From M55B112 sp964539395 (GTDB taxonomy: Bacteria > Bacteroidota > Bacteroidia > Bacteroidales > GCA-2748055), in the NCBI GenBank assembly GCA_964539395.1, contig CAZIIU010000005.1:34798-98797 (forward strand): a DNA stretch of 64,000 bases, given 5' to 3'. The notes beneath the pieces were generated by a model. It was given only the letters and a program-made list of their open reading frames with translations. It searched no databases and was not told the DNA's origin. A program made the translations under genes and the position numbers. This document shows positions 27,761 to 36,575 of this stretch, one piece after another (the stretch's first letter is position 1; every line of letters begins with the position of its first letter).

Positions 27761-27880
27761 AAACAAAGAAGGTTTCGGTTTCTTTTTAACTGTATCATCC
27801 TCTCAACAAAGCTGCATTCCAACAGAACCATTCAATATGGGTAAATCATATAAACAACCAATTATTCCGGAATACACAAA

Positions 27881-27888
27881 CAAAAGTA
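27881..27888 (-). promoter_or_regulatory. Putative -7 box for the barrel gene
   Basis: The minus strand reads TACTTTTG, an exact match to TAnnTTTG, about 120 bases before the ATG of the outer-membrane barrel gene. Confidence 0.4.
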
Positions 27889-27951
27889 AAAAAATATATA
27901 TCCGATTGAAAGAAGCTTGAAAAAGTGACTATGAAAATGAACAGAAAGTGT

Positions 27952-27959
27952 TAAATTTG
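27952..27959 (+). promoter_or_regulatory. Putative -7 box of the atpD operon
   Basis: The plus strand reads TAAATTTG, an exact match to TAnnTTTG, 37 bases before the atpD ATG. No clear -33 TTTG is present at the usual distance. Confidence 0.45.
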
Positions 27960-27996
27960 TGGCTCTCATGATTAAAAACAGGAAATATAAGGATTC

Positions 27997-29514
27997 ATGT
28001 CACTAAAAGGAAAAATTATCCAGGTTATCGGACCTGTAGTTGATGTTAGTTTTGATGAAACCGGAACTACCGATCTTCCAAATATCCACGACGCTTTGGA
28101 GATTCCACGCGGAGATGGTGAAGGATTAATTGTTGAATGTCAGCAGCACATTGGAGAACACTCCGTTCGAACAATAGCAATGGATTCAACCGACGGACTA
28201 CAACGTGGTATGGAGGTTATCTCTTATGGAAAACCCATATCGATGCCCAATGGTGAACAGATTAAAGGACGCTTACTCAATGTTGTCGGGGAGGCCATCG
28301 ACGGTATAGGATCTGTTGACAAAACCGGAGGTTATCCTGTTCATAGTGAGCCGCCCCTGTTCAAAGAACTTGCAACGGATCCGGAGGTATTATTTACGGG
28401 AATTAAGGTGATCGATCTGCTCGAGCCTTATGTGAAGGGGGGCAAGATCGGATTGTTTGGTGGAGCAGGTGTTGGTAAGACAGTAATTATCATGGAACTT
28501 ATCAACAACATTGCAAAAAAATACTCCGGAATGACGGTTTTTGCCGGTGTTGGAGAAAGAACCCGCGAGGGAAATGATCTGCTCAGGGAGATGATCGAAT
28601 CGGGTGTTATTAAATATGGAAAAGAATTTGAAAAATCCATGAATGAAGGATCCTGGGACTTAACAAAGATCGATCATGAACAGCTTAAACAATCCAACGC
28701 AACCCTTGTGTTCGGACAGATGAATGAACCCCCCGGAGCACGTGCAACCGTTGCTCTTTCGGGACTTAGCGTTGCTGAATCATTTCGCGACGGAGTCGGT
28801 GAGGAAGGAGAGGGAAAAGACATTCTTTTCTTTGTAGATAATATTTTCCGTTTTACCCAGGCAGGTTCAGAGGTTTCTGCACTTTTGGGCAGGATGCCAT
28901 CGGCGGTAGGTTACCAGCCAACCCTGGCTACAGAGATGGGGTTGCTCCAGGAGCGTATCACTTCAACTAAAAGCGGTTCCATTACATCAGTGCAAGCTAT
29001 CTATGTGCCGGCAGATGACCTGACAGACCCTGCCCCTGCGACAACTTTTGCTCATCTCGACGCTACAACGGTATTAAGCAGAAAAATCGCTTCCATGGGG
29101 ATCTATCCTGCAGTGGATCCCCTCGACTCAAACTCCCGCATACTCACAGAAGAGATCGTTGGCAAAGAGCATTACGAAACAGCGCAGAAGATCAAGCTCC
29201 TCCTTCAGCGGTACAACGAACTACAGGATATTATTGCAATCCTTGGTATGGATGAACTCTCTGAAGAGGATAAACTGATCGTACACAGGGCACGCAGGGT
29301 GCAGCGATTTTTATCACAGCCCTTCTTTGTTGCATCGCAGTTTACGGGACTTGATGGAGTATTTGTCTCTCTCGAAGATTCAATCCGTGGTTTTAATATG
29401 ATCATGGATGGCGAGGTTGATAAATACCCGGAAGCTGCATTTAACCTTGTAGGCACCATCGAAGATGCCATAGAAAAGGGTGAAAAATTACTGGCTGAAT
29501 CAAAAAAAGCCTGA
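27997..29514 (+). CDS. atpD: F1-ATPase beta subunit
   Basis: The beta subunit carries the catalytic nucleotide sites of F1. The 505-residue protein shows the Walker A P-loop GGAGVGKTVI, the beta-specific GERTREGNDL, the Walker B strand ILFFVDNIFRF and the DELSEEDK sequence (the DELSEED element, with an added residue). atpC follows after 30 bases. The other F1 and all F0 subunits are encoded about 25 kb away on the opposite strand (55,054-60,126), so the ATP synthase genes form two loci. Confidence 0.99.
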   Translation: MSLKGKIIQVIGPVVDVSFDETGTTDLPNIHDALEIPRGDGEGLIVECQQHIGEHSVRTIAMDSTDGLQRGMEVISYGKPISMPNGEQIKGRLLNVVGEAIDGIGSVDKTGGYPVHSEPPLFKELATDPEVLFTGIKVIDLLEPYVKGGKIGLFGGAGVGKTVIIMELINNIAKKYSGMTVFAGVGERTREGNDLLREMIESGVIKYGKEFEKSMNEGSWDLTKIDHEQLKQSNATLVFGQMNEPPGARATVALSGLSVAESFRDGVGEEGEGKDILFFVDNIFRFTQAGSEVSALLGRMPSAVGYQPTLATEMGLLQERITSTKSGSITSVQAIYVPADDLTDPAPATTFAHLDATTVLSRKIASMGIYPAVDPLDSNSRILTEEIVGKEHYETAQKIKLLLQRYNELQDIIAILGMDELSEEDKLIVHRARRVQRFLSQPFFVASQFTGLDGVFVSLEDSIRGFNMIMDGEVDKYPEAAFNLVGTIEDAIEKGEKLLAESKKA

Positions 29515-29544
29515 TATTGTTGTTCATAAATCATACAGGTTAGC

Positions 29545-29790
29545 ATGTTGCTGGAAATCATATCACCAGACAAGAAACTCTATTCGGGAGAGATAATCAA
29601 CCTGAGCCTGCCGGGCTCAAAGGGACCGTTCATGATACTGAAAAACCATGCCCCGATCATCTCTACGCTGGAGCAGGGTGTTATCAGGATCCTTGAAGCG
29701 GATGGAAAAAAAACCTCCTTCAAAGTAGATGGGGGTGTGATTGAAGCAAAAAACAACAAAATCATTGTTCTCGCGGAAAACGCAATATAA
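29545..29790 (+). CDS. atpC: F1-ATPase epsilon subunit
   Basis: The 81-residue protein is the N-terminal beta-sandwich of epsilon, with the family pattern IISPDKKLYSGEIINLSLPGSKGP and the strand LKNHAPIISTLEQG. It lacks the C-terminal helical hairpin that inhibits ATP hydrolysis in E. coli epsilon (139 residues). This short form is common in Bacteroidota. Its 3' end overlaps the start of the next gene, implying translational coupling. Confidence 0.95.
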   Translation: MLLEIISPDKKLYSGEIINLSLPGSKGPFMILKNHAPIISTLEQGVIRILEADGKKTSFKVDGGVIEAKNNKIIVLAENAI

Positions 29791-30550
29791 TTTTTACCGT
29801 CTCTGCCGGAAGAATCTTTACCTGATTATTTCAGCAGTGCTTTTTATTTGGTCGGTCTTTCCCTCCTGCGCACAGCCAGATAAATCAACGATAAGCTTCT
29901 ATTCATCCGACAGTCTGCTTATTACCGCCGATGTATACAACACCTCCGATACCCTGCCCTACCTACTGCTTATTCATGAGCAGGGTTCGAGCCGGGGCGA
30001 ATTCAGTGAAATAGCAGACCGCTTTCAAAAAATGAACTTCAATTGTCTCGTTCCTGATATCCGGAATGGCCGTAGCTACAATTATACACCGAATCAAAGT
30101 GCCCGACGGGCAAGAAACCAAAATAAAAGCAGAACCGCTGAAGCCGTTTCGGCAGATATTGAAGCAGCCATTAAATATGCTGCAGAAAAATCAACCCGGA
30201 AGATTATCCTCCTGGGTGCTGGAGCAAACGGATCGCTTGGTCTGAAGGCAGCAAAGGAACTGGAGCATGTTAGAGCCGCTATCGCAATGAGCCCGGGTGA
30301 GTTCTTTTTGCCGGTCTTTAGCATAGAGGAGACAATTGCCGGCATTCAAAAGCCCCTTCTCATTACCTCCAGCCGGATGGAACATCCTTATATAGTGCAG
30401 CTCATGTCAAATGTGGAGGAGGAGTATAAGACGATCTTTGTTCCGGAAACTTCAGCGGGTGAAAGAGGTTCGGCAGCTTTGTTACCGGATAATCCTTCCA
30501 ACAGTGAATACTGGCTCGCCATGCTTTTGTTTTTTAAGGACCTGCAATGA
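29765..30550 (+). CDS. Alpha/beta-hydrolase-fold lipoprotein, likely inactive
   Basis: The product (261 residues from the TTG at 29765; a TTG at 29741 is the alternative) has a basic N-terminus, a hydrophobic helix and a lipobox-like FPSC, so it is probably exported and lipid-anchored. The rest matches a dienelactone-hydrolase-like fold: LLLIHEQGSSRGEF, then NCLVPDIRNGRSYNY. The nucleophile elbow, normally GxSxG, reads GAGANG, with Gly where Ser is expected. The usual C-terminal His position reads GERGSAALL. I infer a pseudo-enzyme. It overlaps atpC by 26 bases and the GT9 gene by 4, so it is in the atpDC transcript. Confidence 0.75.
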   Translation: MFSRKTQYNFYRLCRKNLYLIISAVLFIWSVFPSCAQPDKSTISFYSSDSLLITADVYNTSDTLPYLLLIHEQGSSRGEFSEIADRFQKMNFNCLVPDIRNGRSYNYTPNQSARRARNQNKSRTAEAVSADIEAAIKYAAEKSTRKIILLGAGANGSLGLKAAKELEHVRAAIAMSPGEFFLPVFSIEETIAGIQKPLLITSSRMEHPYIVQLMSNVEEEYKTIFVPETSAGERGSAALLPDNPSNSEYWLAMLLFFKDLQ

Positions 30551-31560
30551 TGGTTAAGTTTCTTGTAATCCGCTTTAGTTCCATTGGCGATATTATTCTA
30601 ACCACACCTGTTGTACGCTGCCTCAGGCTACAGGTCGAAGGAGCTGAGGTACATTTTCTTACAAAACCTGCGTTTGCCGGAATGCTCAGCGCAAACAGGT
30701 ATATTTCAAAGATCCATACACTGTCCGAAAGCCAGGATAAAACTATTGCTGCCCTCAAAAAGGAGGAATTTGACCACATCATCGACCTTCAGAATAACAT
30801 TCGTTCACTCCGCATCAAGCGATCCCTTAAAAAAATGTACTTCACTGTCAAGAAGTTGAATTTGAAGAAATGGCTCCTGGTAAATCTGAGAATCAACAGG
30901 CTACCCAACCTTCATATTGTCGACCGATACATGAAAACTGTGGAGTTATTCGACGTTAAAAATGACGGTGCAGGACTTGACTATTTCATTCCCGCAGAGG
31001 AGTCAGTTGCACCCGGTTCTTTTCCGGAATCATTCAGGAGTGGTTTTATAGTTGCAGTTATCGGGGCAAAACATAATACGAAGCGGCTTCCAACTGAACG
31101 CTGGATAGCACTGGCGGGAATACTGCAAAAACCGGTGGTACTGATTGGAGGTCCTGAAGACAGTGCAGTCGGGGAACATATCAGAAAGGCACTCCCGGAA
31201 CACCCGATCATGAATGGATGTGGTAAATGGACCATCAACCAGTCCGCCTCAGTAATTCAACTGGCGGATTGCATCATCACCCACGATACCGGAATGATGC
31301 ACATCGCAGCTGCATTTAAAAAGAGTATTATTACTATCTGGGGTAACACCGTCCCTCAATTTGGAATGTATGCATACCAGGCAGGTGCGGAATCTGTCGA
31401 TTTCGAGGTAGACATGCTGCCATGCAGACCCTGTTCAAAGCTTGGAAAGAAAAAGTGTCCGAAAGGTCATTTCAGATGCATGATGGATCATGATATTCAA
31501 CAGATTGCCAGGATCGCCAATCATCTGAGTAATCCTATTGCGCCACAAACTGGTAGGTAA
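30547..31560 (+). CDS. GT9 heptosyltransferase-like glycosyltransferase
   Basis: This is a predicted inner-membrane-associated glycosyltransferase of family 9, which transfers ADP-heptose-type sugars to lipopolysaccharide core. The 337-residue protein starts with the family motif RFSSIGDIILTTPVV, has the mid-domain VVLIGGPEDS, and the C-terminal nucleotide-site motif THDTGMMHIAAAFKKSIITIWG. The start overlaps the previous stop as ATGA. Its 3' end overlaps the convergent TonB-like gene by 26 bases. The exact acceptor is unknown. Confidence 0.92.
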   Translation: MMVKFLVIRFSSIGDIILTTPVVRCLRLQVEGAEVHFLTKPAFAGMLSANRYISKIHTLSESQDKTIAALKKEEFDHIIDLQNNIRSLRIKRSLKKMYFTVKKLNLKKWLLVNLRINRLPNLHIVDRYMKTVELFDVKNDGAGLDYFIPAEESVAPGSFPESFRSGFIVAVIGAKHNTKRLPTERWIALAGILQKPVVLIGGPEDSAVGEHIRKALPEHPIMNGCGKWTINQSASVIQLADCIITHDTGMMHIAAAFKKSIITIWGNTVPQFGMYAYQAGAESVDFEVDMLPCRPCSKLGKKKCPKGHFRCMMDHDIQQIARIANHLSNPIAPQTGR

Positions 31561-32305
31561 TTCTGGCCCTCTGCCTTTCCGGTGCTTCATAATTGCTGTG
31601 GAATACAGAGGTTAGTGCCGCATTCGTCGCAGCCTCAACAAAACAGTTTGGTTCCTTTTCCGTCTCCACACTAGCTACTGAAACATTCTTTACAGATCCG
31701 TCGGGTCGAACCTCAATATCGACTTTCACCAATGCCGACCCCTCACACCTGTATACCGGAACCGTAAGCAGCCGATTCTGCCTGTCGAGCGGCGGATCGA
31801 AAAATTCATAGGTGATGGTTGTAGGACCGGTATAGGGTTCATCTTCCGATCCTTCCAATGGCTTTTCCTGTACCTCCTCCTCATATACATACGAAGAAAT
31901 AATCTCCTTCCATCGTTCCCTGTCCTTCAGGAAATCCTCATCTTTCTGTGCTTCGAGCTCATCAAGAAGTTTATTGACATAATCTTCTGTGGAGATGTTT
32001 CTGTTTATGGCATCGTTTAAGTTTACGGCCCTGTTACTGGCCATTTCACGGGCCTCAACTACCTGCTCAATCCACTCCGAAGGAAGTTCAATCTCCTCCT
32101 CGTTCATGAGATCCTCCAATGCCATCTCCCCGGTAAAATCAAGCATCACACCCAGTTCATGATCGTGCTTCAGGCCTTCAACCTTCACAATCACCAGGAT
32201 GATTAAAACCAAAAGGTGAAAAATCACTGTATAGAGAATCGCCACCAGGTTTGTTTTAATAAACTCCCGGATGGAACGAGGTCCGTATGAAAAAAGATCT
32301 GCCAT
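31535..32305 (-). CDS. TonB-like inner-membrane/periplasmic protein
   Basis: The 256-residue protein has a short cytoplasmic N-terminus and one membrane helix (LVAILYTVIFHLLVLIILVIV). A long acidic, helical periplasmic linker follows, and then a C-terminal domain (about 175-256) with VPVYRCEGSALVKVDIEVRPDGSVKNVSV that resembles the TonB C-terminal fold. It lacks the Pro-rich region of classical TonB. It may be an energy transducer or a TonB-like structural protein. The ATG at 32305 is chosen because the -7 box TAATTTTG (32315-32322) lies just upstream and rules out a TTG at 32317. Confidence 0.7.
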   Translation of the reverse strand: MADLFSYGPRSIREFIKTNLVAILYTVIFHLLVLIILVIVKVEGLKHDHELGVMLDFTGEMALEDLMNEEEIELPSEWIEQVVEAREMASNRAVNLNDAINRNISTEDYVNKLLDELEAQKDEDFLKDRERWKEIISSYVYEEEVQEKPLEGSEDEPYTGPTTITYEFFDPPLDRQNRLLTVPVYRCEGSALVKVDIEVRPDGSVKNVSVASVETEKEPNCFVEAATNAALTSVFHSNYEAPERQRARITYQFVAQ

Positions 32306-32314
32306 TTGGTTCTG

Positions 32315-32322
32315 CAAAATTA
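32315..32322 (-). promoter_or_regulatory. Putative -7 box of the TonB-like gene
   Basis: The minus strand reads TAATTTTG, an exact consensus match, leaving a leader of only about 5-8 bases before the ATG. Confidence 0.4.
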
Positions 32323-32400
32323 TGATCTTCTACGAAACAGAGAAATATTGTATATTTACATAACGAAAAACGGATGAAAACCATATATAATACCATCACC

Positions 32401-32985
32401 ATGAAAAGAATACTGGCATTAGCATTGATGTTTGCCTCATTTACAGGTTGCAGTGTCCTCTCGGAACTAACTGCACTGTCCAAGTGCGAATTCAGTTTTC
32501 ATTCAGCAGTTGATCCTGTCGTCGCAGGTGTTGATGTTATGCGTATCCGCTCCTATTCAGACCTCACATTTCTCGATGCACAACGCCTGGTCTCCAATAT
32601 TCTGCAAAAAAAACTTCCTTTTGATATCACTGCAAATGTAGAAGTAAAAAATCCGGGTATCACTACGGCTGCAATAAATTATATTGAATGGATCGCATAT
32701 ATTGATGATGTTAGTATCACAAGCGGAAGGGTTGATAAACGGGTAGAGATTCCCGGCAACGGTGGTACGGCGCTGGTGCCTATACACATTGAGACCGATC
32801 TTTTTGAATATCTTGAGGGGGATAACCCTAAAACAATGCTGAACTTTGCCCTCAACCTGGTCGATGCAGGCGGACAGCCTACAAGACTGAGCGTAAAGAT
32901 CAAACCCTCTGTATATGTCGGCACAAGACTGGTCCCGTACCCCGACTTTTTTACGATCAGTAAAGAATTTTCATCAGGAGACTAA
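32401..32985 (+). CDS. LEA-like lipoprotein
   Basis: The 194-residue product has a lipoprotein signal (MKRILALALMFASFTGC, Cys17). The mature domain has strands such as FDITANVEVKNPGITTAAINYI, like water-stress/LEA-type-2 beta sandwiches found in Bacteroidota lipoproteins. The function is unknown. An ATG nine codons upstream (32374) is possible and would lengthen the signal peptide. The gene is monocistronic, followed by a 61-bp direct repeat. Confidence 0.65.
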   Translation: MKRILALALMFASFTGCSVLSELTALSKCEFSFHSAVDPVVAGVDVMRIRSYSDLTFLDAQRLVSNILQKKLPFDITANVEVKNPGITTAAINYIEWIAYIDDVSITSGRVDKRVEIPGNGGTALVPIHIETDLFEYLEGDNPKTMLNFALNLVDAGGQPTRLSVKIKPSVYVGTRLVPYPDFFTISKEFSSGD

Positions 32986-32992
32986 ACGTATT

Positions 32993-33110
32993 CTTTTCCG
33001 CATTGCTACCCTGAAACATTTATCAGGCAAGGATCAGGCAAAACTATATCCTTCCTTTCCGCAATCCCACACTGAAACCTTTATCAGGAAAGGTCCAGGC
33101 GAAACTATAT
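32993..33110. repeat. Two imperfect 61-bp direct repeats
   Basis: Two adjacent copies, with a period of 61 bases, share TTCCGCA, CTGAAAC, TTTATCAGG, AAGG, CAGGC and AAACTATAT in the same order. The first runs from about 32993 and the second from about 33054. They fill the gap between the LEA-like and the protease/barrel genes. They differ at about a dozen positions, so the duplication is not recent. Confidence 0.75.
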
Positions 33111-33149
33111 TATTCTATACCGGTTGTTGGATAAGCTTTCTGATACAGT

Positions 33150-36062
33150 TTAATCGATATCGATTGTAAAGAGGAACTCTGGCTTCCACTCCCCTGTAAC
33201 CGGAAGGAAGGCAATCCTGGCTCCCATGGAAAACGGAAATAAAAACCGCAAAACATGCAGGTCAAATAACAGATCGGTCCCAAAAGAATAGTAGTTTTTG
33301 TCCTGAATGGACGGTTCCGGTTTACTGACCAGGATACTTTTACCCTGTAGATAGTCGCCCCACAAGTTTCCCCTGACCCTTTTAATGTAAAGAACCGGAC
33401 CGATATTCAGATCCGGATATGCCATGGGAAAATGGTAATCAACCGCCACCATTCTCATCCCCAGCCCGTTAATATCCCCGTATCCCCTGGGTAGTGAAAT
33501 CTGACTACCAAACAGGTATCTTTCCGGGTCCTGACTTTCTGTTGAGAGAGTCAGTTTCAGCGATTGGTGCTGAAGCAATCCAGGTAGGTAGAGTGTCGTT
33601 GTTAAAAACCGTTGATTTCCAAAATTGTGCGTATTCCAGGGTGCATGCCCATACCCCGCCCGGACCGAGAACCCGATCCTTGGAAGGATATCCCTGCTTC
33701 CCAGGCGCAGGTAGGAGCTTGCGTACATACTGTAAAACAGCCGGTGTGTACCCGTTTCATAGGCAGAAAGGCTCTCATTGGGAAAGAGATCCGATGTATA
33801 ACTGTAGGAGAGTAATGGCTGAATATAACTAATATATTTCCCTGTATTGAGTCTAACCGGAACGTATGTATTGGCAACGAATGCAAGCCTGTTGGGTTGA
33901 ACAGGCGGGTTGTCCGAATCATCGATCCTGTATACCCGGGGCATACCCCCATACTGTAGGCTGATATCAAATACGGGAAATCGCCCTTTTAGCCTGACAC
34001 CACTATGCAGCATATGCATTCCTTCCCTGTATTCATATCCGACTGCACCTGTTACAGTGCTCAGCAGGTTTTGCGAAAGAAGTGTGAATCCGGGGGCCAC
34101 AGGCAGTTTTTTCGGTGTGAGTGCCGCTTCCGGATTCATATAATCAAACCAGAGCGGCAGCCAGGAATGGATATTTACCGCGTGAGCAAGCTTGTAGTAC
34201 CGCTTTGGAGTATAATCACCCTGGGGCAAATTTTTGCTGCCCTCAATGATCTCCCGCTCTTCTGAAGTAGGTTCAGCGTCAATCTGCTCATCGAAAAGAA
34301 AGGATGCATTGAAAGGTATCTCCAGCTGCATCTCTTCATCAGTATCCAGCGGTTTTGATACAGCTCGGTATCCATCAGAGTGATAATCGGAGTAGAGTAT
34401 CATTCCCCGCTTAATATCCGGATAAAAAGCTCCAAATGATGCATTTGTGACCCGGTAAAAAGTTCCTGTTTCCCTCTGGTACCTGTATATATTATCGATT
34501 CCCGAAAAAGAGGAGTTGAAATAGATCCCTCCATTACCTGTCATCGGCCAGGATATATCATTGTAACCCGCGTGAAATATGCGGCTCCATTTATACTCCA
34601 CCAGGGAGTATTGATATAAATACTTCCCCGTATCAGTATTAACGACTGTAAGCAGTGCAGTATCCTGCTCCATCCAGTGTGGATGCTGAATAAACAGATT
34701 ATCGGGTGACTCAGCAATATGAACCGGTTCCCCGTCAATATTAAGTATTACCAGCTTAAATTTATGGTCAGTGCCTTGTTCAACAACGGCTATCCTCTTC
34801 CCGGACTTTGATATTGCAGGTGCATAATATCGTGTACTTGAACCTAAATTTTTAACCTTACCAGACGCCAGATCAAACATACGGATCACGGAAAAATTCC
34901 GGTTGCTCCACCTGATATCCGGAACCCATTCATCCCAGACAATTACATCAGCGGAAGCGCTAAAACGGCCGGAATTCAGGGCCCCGGGTCTGAAAATACG
35001 ATTCTCCTCTCCGTCAGCATTTATCCTTACAAATTCAGGAATCTGGTCGATACCGGTTTTAAGGGCAATAATTACAGAATCATTCAGCCATTGCGGAAAA
35101 CTATAACTTGTATACATACTTTCCGGAATACTGCTCCAATTCTTTACTGAATCCGGTTTGCGCTTTTCAAAACTAATATTCCAATGATTCTGATAAAGGT
35201 CCAGCGCTGCCTGGTACAATTCATTTTTCGACTTCACCCCATACTTTCGCATACTGAAGTAAGAGGGTGCTATCAGGAATGGTTTCCGGGCGGTAAGATC
35301 TACCATATCGTTCCAGAATTCGTCACCATAAGTTCTTCGGCCATACCGTACCAGTAGATAGCCCAGCTCATAATGGTTCGGAATATAATCTTTATAGGAT
35401 CCTAAAAGGGCCTTGGACAAGCCGTATCGTCCACCATTTTCAAGCAAAATTGCCTTGGTTCCCATTTCAAAAGAGGGAAGTCTACCCCTCCCGGTGTAGG
35501 ATAATCTTGTTTCAGCATCTACCGCATCTCCTTCAAGATACCAAATTGGCAACATCCCTGTTATTCCACCAACAGCTTGTTCTCCGGCAATAAAAGAAAG
35601 TCCCCTGCTCAATCCCTGGTTGAGTTTTGATACCTGCATTGCGTGTCTGCCCTCATGCAGTGCAAGTTGTGTCATCCAATCCTGCGGATAGCCATTGGGA
35701 TCCGGATTGGTAAAAACTTCAAGACGTTTTGGGGCCCAGACAAATACCCCATTTGAAAAACTGGACTCATTATGAATAATTACCGGCATTTTTTTATGGC
35801 CATGGTCCATAATTTCAGCCTGGTGTGGGTAATAATACTCAAGCTTATCTGCAAAATCCATTGCCAGGCTGTCAAGTCCCTCCGGATAAATCAAACGATA
35901 ATGCTCCGATGAAAAATGATACCAGCGGATTAATCCGCGATCCTGTCCATATTCAAAGAATTGAGCTTGTCCAACGGCAGAAAACAGGGTTAGAATCCAA
36001 AAGGAAAACAGTATTGTCCAATATAAAAGATGCCGGCGCTGTTTATTGCTCCGTAGTGTCAA
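33150..36062 (-). CDS. Surface gluzincin/propeller/outer-membrane barrel protein
   Basis: The product (970 residues from the TTG at 36062) has a signal peptide, then a peptidase-MA-like domain. That domain has the zinc motif HEGRH (about 136-140) and a downstream Glu in YLEGDA (about 177). Next is a TolB/WD40-like propeller (about 320-620) with repeats such as SKSGKRIAVV. A C-terminal beta-barrel domain (about 660-970) shows amphipathic strands like FDISLQYGG and the final FLFTIDID, like bacterial surface antigen/Omp85-type barrels. It should span the outer membrane. A longer start would overlap the SUI1-like gene deeply, so the TTG overlapping its 3' end is preferred. Confidence 0.78.
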   Translation of the reverse strand: MTLRSNKQRRHLLYWTILFSFWILTLFSAVGQAQFFEYGQDRGLIRWYHFSSEHYRLIYPEGLDSLAMDFADKLEYYYPHQAEIMDHGHKKMPVIIHNESSFSNGVFVWAPKRLEVFTNPDPNGYPQDWMTQLALHEGRHAMQVSKLNQGLSRGLSFIAGEQAVGGITGMLPIWYLEGDAVDAETRLSYTGRGRLPSFEMGTKAILLENGGRYGLSKALLGSYKDYIPNHYELGYLLVRYGRRTYGDEFWNDMVDLTARKPFLIAPSYFSMRKYGVKSKNELYQAALDLYQNHWNISFEKRKPDSVKNWSSIPESMYTSYSFPQWLNDSVIIALKTGIDQIPEFVRINADGEENRIFRPGALNSGRFSASADVIVWDEWVPDIRWSNRNFSVIRMFDLASGKVKNLGSSTRYYAPAISKSGKRIAVVEQGTDHKFKLVILNIDGEPVHIAESPDNLFIQHPHWMEQDTALLTVVNTDTGKYLYQYSLVEYKWSRIFHAGYNDISWPMTGNGGIYFNSSFSGIDNIYRYQRETGTFYRVTNASFGAFYPDIKRGMILYSDYHSDGYRAVSKPLDTDEEMQLEIPFNASFLFDEQIDAEPTSEEREIIEGSKNLPQGDYTPKRYYKLAHAVNIHSWLPLWFDYMNPEAALTPKKLPVAPGFTLLSQNLLSTVTGAVGYEYREGMHMLHSGVRLKGRFPVFDISLQYGGMPRVYRIDDSDNPPVQPNRLAFVANTYVPVRLNTGKYISYIQPLLSYSYTSDLFPNESLSAYETGTHRLFYSMYASSYLRLGSRDILPRIGFSVRAGYGHAPWNTHNFGNQRFLTTTLYLPGLLQHQSLKLTLSTESQDPERYLFGSQISLPRGYGDINGLGMRMVAVDYHFPMAYPDLNIGPVLYIKRVRGNLWGDYLQGKSILVSKPEPSIQDKNYYSFGTDLLFDLHVLRFLFPFSMGARIAFLPVTGEWKPEFLFTIDID

Positions 36063-36393
36063 ATTGCACCCCAAATCCTTTATTACGCAGATAAACATAA
36101 GCCCTTTTACGTACATCCCTTGCAAGAACAATCTCATACATGCGGCTAGACCCACAGGTTCTGCAAATCTCAGCCAGTTCCTTCTCTATCAACAGAAGAT
36201 CGATCCGTCGACCCACAAAACCAGACACAAGGGTGACGGGAGCTCCATCTACCTTTCTCCTGCCAAGTGCTATAACCAACCTTTGATCACGCGAATCCAG
36301 TGTATCCGGTTCTTTGATGTTGGAATACTCATATTCGAATTCGGGATAGGTAGAATAAACATCGTCAACAGAAGTAATCTTCTTTACTACCAT
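36043..36393 (-). CDS. Divergent SUI1/YciH-like protein
   Basis: The 116-residue protein matches Bacteroidota SUI1 (eIF1-like) proteins at the N-terminal VYSTYPEFEYE and in the core RLVIALGRRKVDGAPVTLVS and IEKELAEICRTCGSS. SUI1 proteins bind the small ribosomal subunit near the P site and affect start-codon selection. This one departs from the family in two places: the basic loop normally rich in GRGGK reads RRKVDGAP, and the GxGGSVKDGEIEIQGD stretch is replaced by RTCGSSRMYEIVLARD. It overlaps the following protease gene by about 20 bases. Confidence 0.7.
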   Translation of the reverse strand: MVVKKITSVDDVYSTYPEFEYEYSNIKEPDTLDSRDQRLVIALGRRKVDGAPVTLVSGFVGRRIDLLLIEKELAEICRTCGSSRMYEIVLARDVRKRAYVYLRNKGFGVQFDTTEQ

Positions 36394-36535
36394 AATAATT
36401 CAAGATGTGGAAAAACAAATATAGGTTTCCTTTACGACATTTTCAATTAATAATTCAATAATATGCCTTTTTCACTCGGAAACCACAACGGCAACTACGG
36501 AAACCGATTTTTGCAGGTTGATTCTAAAAAATGTG

Positions 36536-36543
36536 TAAATTCG
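36536..36543 (+). promoter_or_regulatory. Putative -7 box of the DUF2723 gene
   Basis: TAAATTCG is a one-mismatch match to TAnnTTTG, with TTTG at 36510-36513 spaced 22 bases upstream, close to the Bacteroidota -33/-7 layout. Confidence 0.4.
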
Positions 36544-36575
36544 TGACCTTACACCTATAAATATCAAACCGATCG

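Noticed and set aside
32915..33169. Plus-strand frame through the 61-bp repeats
   Set aside because: It overlaps the end of the LEA-like lipoprotein gene in another frame, and its repeated peptide only reflects the DNA duplication.
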